Shown: positions 6,205 through 9,541 of the stretch, in pieces
How positions within the stretch are numbered: the first letter of the stretch is position 1
Layout of the letters: each line of letters begins with the position of its first letter
From: an uncultured Anaerolineaceae bacterium
GTDB taxonomy: Bacteria; Chloroflexota; Anaerolineae; Anaerolineales; Anaerolineaceae
Assembly: GCA_937894825.1 (NCBI GenBank)
Contig: CALCQT010000235.1
Coordinates: 1 to 9,541, forward strand
Reading direction: 5' to 3'
Length of the DNA: 9,541 bases
Made by a program: the position numbers and the translations under genes
Notes under the pieces: generated by a model
What the model saw: the letters and a program-made list of their open reading frames with translations, nothing else
Databases searched by the model: none
What the model was told of the DNA's origin: nothing

Positions 6205-6578
6205 CTATACTGAAATTGTTGTATTGCTATCTTTGTCCTCAGAAAGGATTTTTTGACAGAACTTCAGCAAATCCGGTATGTCGTTCGTTACTGTTTCCCA
6301 TACGATCATCTCATCCATCTCCGCATACGCATGGGCCAACCAGTTTCGCATTCCCCGAATCACATCCCATTGAATTTTATTTTGTGTTGCTTCGCGAAAC
6401 TCTGATGAAAGACCATTTGCGAGTTCTCCGATTTATAATAGCACATAGAGACTGCGTTGAAAAAGGCTCTATCCTGTTTGAACAAATCAAAGCTATCCCC
6501 ATATCTGTCAACAAAGCTGGCAATGTCCTGACAATAAGTTTGAATGTGCAGAATTCGCTGCCGATCTCCGCTATTCAT
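6205..6578 (-). pseudogene. hepT: HepT-type HEPN toxin, interrupted by a one-base frameshift
   Basis: From ATG at 6578 the minus strand encodes MNSGDRQRIL...QDRAFFNAVSMCYY, the N-terminal half of HepT (HEPN RNase toxin). The frame then runs into unrelated residues and a stop near 6360. The neighbouring frame resumes exactly in register as IGELANGLSSEF...IRGMRNWLAHAY...IVWETVTNDIPDLLKFCQKIL, ending at TAG 6205-6207. Restoring one base between 6434 and 6435 (for example C, making CAA/Gln) gives a 124-residue protein of normal HepT length with the usual MC-x-x-QIGELA junction. The HEPN active-site motif R-x4-H-x-Y (R78, H83, Y85 of the restored protein) lies after the break, so the truncated product would be inactive. 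The start overlaps the mntA stop by 8 bp. Whether this is a true mutation or a read/assembly error cannot be decided here; the site is not a long homopolymer. Confidence 0.88.
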
Positions 6579-6891
6579 AAATCTTTATCATTTCTGCACG
6601 CAGATTCTCAACAAACCATGGGGTCCGTTCTTTCGTGCTTTCCTGTTCCAGCGTTTGTGTGGTCACTAAATCCACTTCCTTGCCGACACTTTCGCGCAGA
6701 TCATTGTATAAACCACCCATATCGAACAGACTCTTAATACTCGAATTTGCCCGGTCAACCAGAATATCCACGTCGCTATCTTCGGTGGCTTCATTCCGTG
6801 CGTAGGAACCAAAAAGATAGACTGCCCGTAGACTATATTTCCTGGCCACCGGTATAATCCTTCTTTTTATTTCATCAATGGAGTAAACCAA
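6571..6891 (-). CDS. mntA: MntA-type minimal nucleotidyltransferase antitoxin
   Basis: A 106-residue minimal nucleotidyltransferase. The signature GSx10DxD is complete: G28-S29 in LFGSYARNEATEDSD, with D40 and D42, and a third acidic residue D74 in KEVDLV. MntA proteins of HEPN/MNT modules neutralise HepT by transferring AMP to the tyrosine of its R-x4-H-x-Y motif. The frame is open to GTG at 6900, but that GTG is part of the Shine-Dalgarno AAGGAGGTGA (6906-6897). TTG at 6891 lies 7 nt beyond AAGGAGGT, so I take it as the start. The stop overlaps the hepT start by 8 bp, the usual two-gene layout. A dedicated promoter lies at 6919-6947. The gene appears intact although its partner is frameshifted. 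Confidence 0.9.
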   Translation of the reverse strand: MVYSIDEIKRRIIPVARKYSLRAVYLFGSYARNEATEDSDVDILVDRANSSIKSLFDMGGLYNDLRESVGKEVDLVTTQTLEQESTKERTPWFVENLRAEMIKIYE

Positions 6892-6918
6892 ACAAATCAC
6901 CTCCTTTATGCTAATTAT

Positions 6919-6947
6919 ATGATATTTTGCAATCGCGACTTTGTAAA
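6919..6947 (-). promoter_or_regulatory. Sigma70-type promoter of the mntA-hepT module
   Basis: On the minus strand, TTTACA (6947-6942) is followed after 17 bp by TATCAT (6924-6919), each matching consensus at five of six positions. The ribosome-binding site AAGGAGGT starts about 12 bp further on, giving a leader of roughly 20 nt. A second, perfect TATAAT at 6919-6914 overlaps it but has no -35 partner at normal spacing. Confidence 0.6.
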
Positions 6948-6962
6948 CCGGCCGCAGACCGG
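6948..6962. other. Small GC-rich hairpin directly upstream of the mntA promoter
   Basis: On the minus strand, CCGGTC-TGC-GGCCGG forms a 6-bp stem (one G-T pair) with a 3-nt loop, abutting the TTTACA -35 box. No T-tract follows. It may be a protein site or part of a two-hairpin terminator with the stem at 6991-7007. Confidence 0.3.
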
Positions 6963-6981
6963 ATAAGCATAAAGTTTAAAT

Positions 6982-7011
6982 AAAAAAAGAGTGACCTTTT
7001 TGGCCACCCTC
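6982..7011 (-). terminator. Rho-independent terminator, minus strand
   Basis: Minus strand: GTGGCC (7007-7002), loop AAAAA (7001-6997), GGTCAC (6996-6991, one G-T pair), then TC and seven T (6988-6982) followed by ATTT. This is a clear intrinsic terminator for transcription arriving from the galE side. It would stop galE readthrough about 350 bp downstream of that gene's stop and insulate the mntA-hepT promoter. Confidence 0.75.
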
Positions 7012-7358
7012 ACACTTATTACCGTACAGTCTTTTGTTTTTTTCATCACGCTGATCAACATTGATTAGGATATCATAAGTATTAAATGATGCGCCCAGTA
7101 GGGAAGCACATCCCCGCCAAGGTGCTTCGCGATGAGCTCTTGTTATGCCGAAGGTACAATCATGCGCGCTGCGCGCGGCAATGTTTAGAACGGCAAGGTT
7201 CAATATTGCAAATGACACGATCGTTCGCGTTCCGCGAACCGGACAGCGTAATACGCTGTCCCTACACAGCGCTCACGTAAAAGGATTTTCTTTCCCCAAT
7301 GCGTATGCTCCGAACCGTACTTTTGACACCCGTACAACATTGACCTGAATTTCAATTA
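7012..7358. other. Non-coding gap between the terminator and galE
   Basis: This stretch holds the hairpin-rich element at 7098-7265 and otherwise no gene I can support. Short open frames on both strands have no ribosome-binding site and no recognisable product. On the minus strand it would be the 3' untranslated part of the glycosyltransferase-galE transcript, ending at the terminator near 6991. A small inverted repeat ATCAA-CA-TTGAT lies around 7052-7063. Confidence 0.45.
7098..7265. repeat. Hairpin-rich intergenic element with short inverted ends (REP/MITE-like)
   Basis: The element is bounded by GTAGGGA (7098-7104) and its exact complement TCCCTAC (7259-7265). Inside are at least four inverted repeats: GAAGCAC/GTGCTTC (7103-7109 with 7122-7128), GCGCGC-T-GCGCGC (7164-7176), GTTCGCG-TTC-CGCGAAC (7223-7239) and GGACAGCGT-AAT-ACGCTGTCC (7241-7261). 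Hairpins ending in a GTAGGG/CCCTAC edge are a style of dispersed intergenic repeat I associate with Chloroflexota genomes. No transposase is present and I see no clear target-site duplication, so I call it REP- or MITE-like only by structure. Copy number elsewhere in the genome is the deciding test. Confidence 0.55.
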
Positions 7359-8372
7359 TCAGGGATACGGCAGAATCTTGCCGCGGATTTTTCCCCACTC
7401 AAGCGCCGAACGGATCCCTTCATCAATGCTGAGATTGGCTTGCCAATTCAGCAACGCTTTGGCCCGGTCCCCATTGGCATAAGCGCCAGCCACATCGCCC
7501 GGTCTCGGATCAGCCACCTGTGTTTTGATCTTCTGCCCGAAAACCCGTTCAAAAGCCTCGACAAGCTCAAACACGGTCACCCCTTTTCCGGAGCCCAAAT
7601 TGATCACCAGATAATTGTCCTCGGGGTTATCAGCGCGCTCAAACACCTGGTCAAATTCAGTCAACGCTTTCACATGCGCAGCCGCCAGATCCCAAACATG
7701 GATATAATCCCGGATTCCAGACCCGTCGCGCGTCGGCCAATTCACGCCGGTGATCGTAAAAGCTTCCTGTTTTCCCAGCGCCGTATCCACCAATTTTCCC
7801 AGCACATGCGAAGGATTTTTGACATGGATCCCGGAGCGGTATTTTGGATCCGTGCCGATCGGATTGAAATAGCGCAGCGCGATCCCTTTCATGCCATAAG
7901 CCTTGCAGGTATCCTGCAGCACCATTTCCATGATGAATTTGGTGCGGGCATACGGACTGCCCGGAGCCAGCGGGGCGGATTCCGTGACCATAAAATTCTC
8001 TACATTATCATAAATCGCCGCGGAAGAACTGAAAACGATCCGTTTGCAGCCCAGTTCATTCAAAATATGGAACATTTCGTTCGACTTTGCCACGTTTTCG
8101 CGATAATACTCATAGGGCATCTCTACGGATTCCGGAACCACGATCAGCGCAGCACAATGTAAAACAGCATGAATATCCGGATGTTCAGAAAAAATTTGTT
8201 TCAATAGAACCGGATCGGCGATGTCGCCCTGATAGAATATTTTTCCGCAAGTAAATTCAACCCGCCCGGTTACTAATGAATCCAAAATCACGGGCGTGTG
8301 CCCGGCATCTTCCAGTGCGGATACAACCGTTGAACCGATGTATCCCGCGCCTCCGGTTATTAAAAATTTCAT
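7359..8372 (-). CDS. galE: UDP-glucose 4-epimerase
   Basis: A 337-residue extended short-chain dehydrogenase that interconverts UDP-glucose and UDP-galactose in the cytoplasm with bound NAD. The NAD motif GGAGYIG is at 7-13, with D31 after the second strand. FSSSAAIY (114-121) supplies the catalytic Ser, and Y141-A-R-T-K145 is the YxxxK pair. HCAALIVVPESVEMPYEYY, LRYFNPIGTDP and GSGIRDYIHVWDLAAAH are conserved GalE blocks. Length fits the family (about 330-340). ATG at 8372 has GAAAGGGG 7 nt upstream and overlaps the glycosyltransferase stop (ATGA), so the two are co-translated. Context suggests it supplies UDP-galactose for surface polysaccharide or glycolipid synthesis. A related epimerase acting on another UDP-sugar is possible, but GalE is the best match. 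Confidence 0.93.
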   Translation of the reverse strand: MKFLITGGAGYIGSTVVSALEDAGHTPVILDSLVTGRVEFTCGKIFYQGDIADPVLLKQIFSEHPDIHAVLHCAALIVVPESVEMPYEYYRENVAKSNEMFHILNELGCKRIVFSSSAAIYDNVENFMVTESAPLAPGSPYARTKFIMEMVLQDTCKAYGMKGIALRYFNPIGTDPKYRSGIHVKNPSHVLGKLVDTALGKQEAFTITGVNWPTRDGSGIRDYIHVWDLAAAHVKALTEFDQVFERADNPEDNYLVINLGSGKGVTVFELVEAFERVFGQKIKTQVADPRPGDVAGAYANGDRAKALLNWQANLSIDEGIRSALEWGKIRGKILPYP

Positions 8373-9334
8373 AAACTGTCCCCTTTCGAGTCACTCTGAT
8401 TTGACGGACCGTTTTTCTTCCAAATCACATAATTCGGTCTGTGTTTTACTTCCTGAAAAATATAGCCGACATAAACGCCGATAAACCCCAATATGATCAT
8501 CAGGACCGCGCCGATAATCAGCAACATAAACATCAGGGAACTCCAGCCCGGCTCGAGCGTCGAGACATCGCCGCGGACCCAGAAGCTGAGGACATAAACC
8601 GCCTCAATTACCGCCAGAACCAGAAAAAAGAGACCGGCCGACAGTCCGATATAGAGCGGGAGCATGGAAAATGAAAAAATCGCGTCAGAGGCCAGACGGA
8701 ACATCTTCTTAAGTGAGTACTTGGACGCGCCGGCAATCCGTGGCGGCGGACTGAATGGCAGGATAACGGATTTGAATCCCAGCCAGGCCACCATCCCGCG
8801 CAAAAACCGATGATATTCAGGCATCGCCAGCAAATTGTCCAGCACCTGCCGGGTGAGCAGACGGAAATCCGCCCCGCCGGGCAGTGTCTGTGTGTCGCCG
8901 ATTTTGTTGATCAGCCCGTAAAAAATCCGGGAGGTGCTTCGTTTAAACAGGTTTTCCGTTTGATCCGGCAACCGTTGAGTCAGCACAATATCATATCCGG
9001 CTTCGGCCATGCGCAACATTTCGGGAATCATCTCGGCCGGGTGCTGCCCGTCTCCGTCCATCGAGATAATGAGCTCACCCCGGGCTTCTGCCAATCCGGC
9101 GCTCAAAGCAGCCTGATGGCCAAAGTTCCGGCTGAGCTGCAGTACCCGCACCCGATCATCCGCCGCGTGAAGAGACTCCAAAATCTCCTGCGTGCCGTCT
9201 TTCGAACCATCGTTCACAAACCAGAATTCAAAACGATAATCCAAAGCGTTAAGATTCGCAATCAACCGGGAATAAAAGTCCGGGATCGCTTCCTGTTCGT
9301 TATACATTGGGATCACAATGGATACAAGCCGCAT
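8369..9334 (-). CDS. GT2-family polyprenyl-phosphate glycosyltransferase (GtrB/DPM1-like)
   Basis: A 321-residue membrane-anchored GT-A enzyme. VSIVIPMYNEQEA (4-16), VNDGSKDGT (40-48) and the metal-binding SMDGDGQHP (91-99, D93 and D95) are the GT2 core. The sequence LSRNFGHQAALSAGL is typical of the DPM1/GtrB/ArnC-like branch, which charges undecaprenyl phosphate with a sugar at the inner membrane face. Two C-terminal transmembrane segments lie at about 223-251 and 265-294, followed by a cytoplasmic tail with EVKHRP. I chose ATG 9334 because family members start with a few residues before the first strand. An in-frame ATG at 9364 (10 residues longer, no ribosome-binding site) is possible. 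The 4-bp overlap with galE suggests the sugar may be galactose or glucose, but the donor is not proven by sequence. Confidence 0.9.
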   Translation of the reverse strand: MRLVSIVIPMYNEQEAIPDFYSRLIANLNALDYRFEFWFVNDGSKDGTQEILESLHAADDRVRVLQLSRNFGHQAALSAGLAEARGELIISMDGDGQHPAEMIPEMLRMAEAGYDIVLTQRLPDQTENLFKRSTSRIFYGLINKIGDTQTLPGGADFRLLTRQVLDNLLAMPEYHRFLRGMVAWLGFKSVILPFSPPPRIAGASKYSLKKMFRLASDAIFSFSMLPLYIGLSAGLFFLVLAVIEAVYVLSFWVRGDVSTLEPGWSSLMFMLLIIGAVLMIILGFIGVYVGYIFQEVKHRPNYVIWKKNGPSNQSDSKGDSL

Positions 9335-9364
9335 CGTCCGCTCACAGTCAGAAGGTGAAATCAT

Positions 9365-9509
9365 CGTTCAGTATAATCGATTTTTCCGGCGGAACGATAT
9401 CTGTGATCAATAATAGAGGATTTTGAAATATGAAATTATTTACTCAACAGGACAATAATTTCTTCTTATTTTTTTCATCTTATGAGACAATGGGACAATA
9501 ATCAAGATA
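9365..9509 (-). other. AT-rich leader of the glycosyltransferase-galE operon
   Basis: The stretch between the candidate promoter and the glycosyltransferase start is AT-rich and has no gene I can support. ATTATTGTCC occurs twice on the minus strand (around 9502-9493 and 9459-9450). A 12-codon minus-strand frame (MKKIRRNYCPVE) and a 23-codon plus-strand frame (9430-9501) exist, but neither is convincing. No known riboswitch was recognised. Confidence 0.35.
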
Positions 9510-9537
9510 CTTATGTAGCAAAGCAAAAATTTGTCAA
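9510..9537 (-). promoter_or_regulatory. Candidate sigma70 promoter for the glycosyltransferase-galE operon
   Basis: On the minus strand a perfect TTGACA (9537-9532) is followed after 16 bp by CATAAG (9515-9510, four of six matches to TATAAT). Transcription would start near 9503, leaving a leader of about 140-170 nt. A TATACT closer to the gene (around 9376-9371) lacks a -35 partner. Confidence 0.5.
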
Positions 9538-9541
9538 TAAG

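Noticed and set aside
6135..6737. 200-codon plus-strand open frame
   Set aside because: It runs antisense through hepT and mntA, whose motifs are unambiguous; its product resembles no family.
6976..7218. 80-codon minus-strand open frame ending in KGHSFFI
   Set aside because: It covers the hairpin element and reads through the intrinsic terminator at 6982-7011; no ribosome-binding site was seen. It is more likely repeat-derived than a gene.
7440..8162. 240-codon plus-strand open frame
   Set aside because: It is antisense to galE, which carries all SDR motifs.
9430..9501. 23-codon plus-strand frame MKLFTQQDNNFF... with AGAGGA upstream
   Set aside because: Too short, in AT-rich DNA antisense to the glycosyltransferase leader, with no supporting similarity.

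Overview
The window reads as ordinary bacterial chromosome with mixed-strand operons and a few accessory insertions. Base composition is balanced, TTG starts recur (satD, mntA, the phosphoesterase), and the gene content (SatD/DUF3307 pair, twin M16 peptidases, HepT-MntA module, lipoprotein with WD40/TolB-like repeats, GtrB-type glycosyltransferase with GalE) fits Chloroflexota, most likely an Anaerolineae-type anaerobe. The taxonomic call is inference; no rRNA or other phylogenetic marker is present.

Layout. (1) Bases 1-966, minus strand: a DUF3307 membrane protein cut by the left edge, translationally overlapped with a SatD-family protein. Upstream of satD, bases 1017-1125 hold four imperfect 22-bp palindromes at an exact 29-bp period, just behind a plausible satD promoter. 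(2) Bases 1331-6144, plus strand: a tight run of five genes, preceded by a perfect 24-bp palindrome: a zinc-site M16 peptidase, an M16 partner without the zinc site, holo-ACP synthase (ATGA overlap), a calcineurin-like phosphoesterase and a lipoprotein. (3) Bases 6205-6947, minus strand: a HepT-MntA (HEPN/MNT) toxin-antitoxin module with its own promoter; the antitoxin is intact but the toxin carries a one-base frameshift before its active site. (4) Bases 6948-7358: non-coding, with a rho-independent terminator and a hairpin-rich REP/MITE-like element. (5) Bases 7359-9537, minus strand: galE and a membrane-anchored polyprenyl-phosphate glycosyltransferase joined by an ATGA overlap, driven by a TTGACA promoter with a long leader.

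The part closest to an undescribed system is the left end. The SatD N-terminal part carries motifs like those of GGDEF/class III nucleotidyl-cyclase palm domains (an early Asp, a literal GDEF, GIGVG, and ADGPAYYNAR resembling the ADxALYxAK of GGDEF domains). It is followed by a sigma-region-4-like helix-turn-helix, paired with a membrane protein, and preceded by a phased operator array. That suggests a self-regulated nucleotide-linked regulator plus membrane effector. This is a hypothesis from motifs and layout, not an established function.
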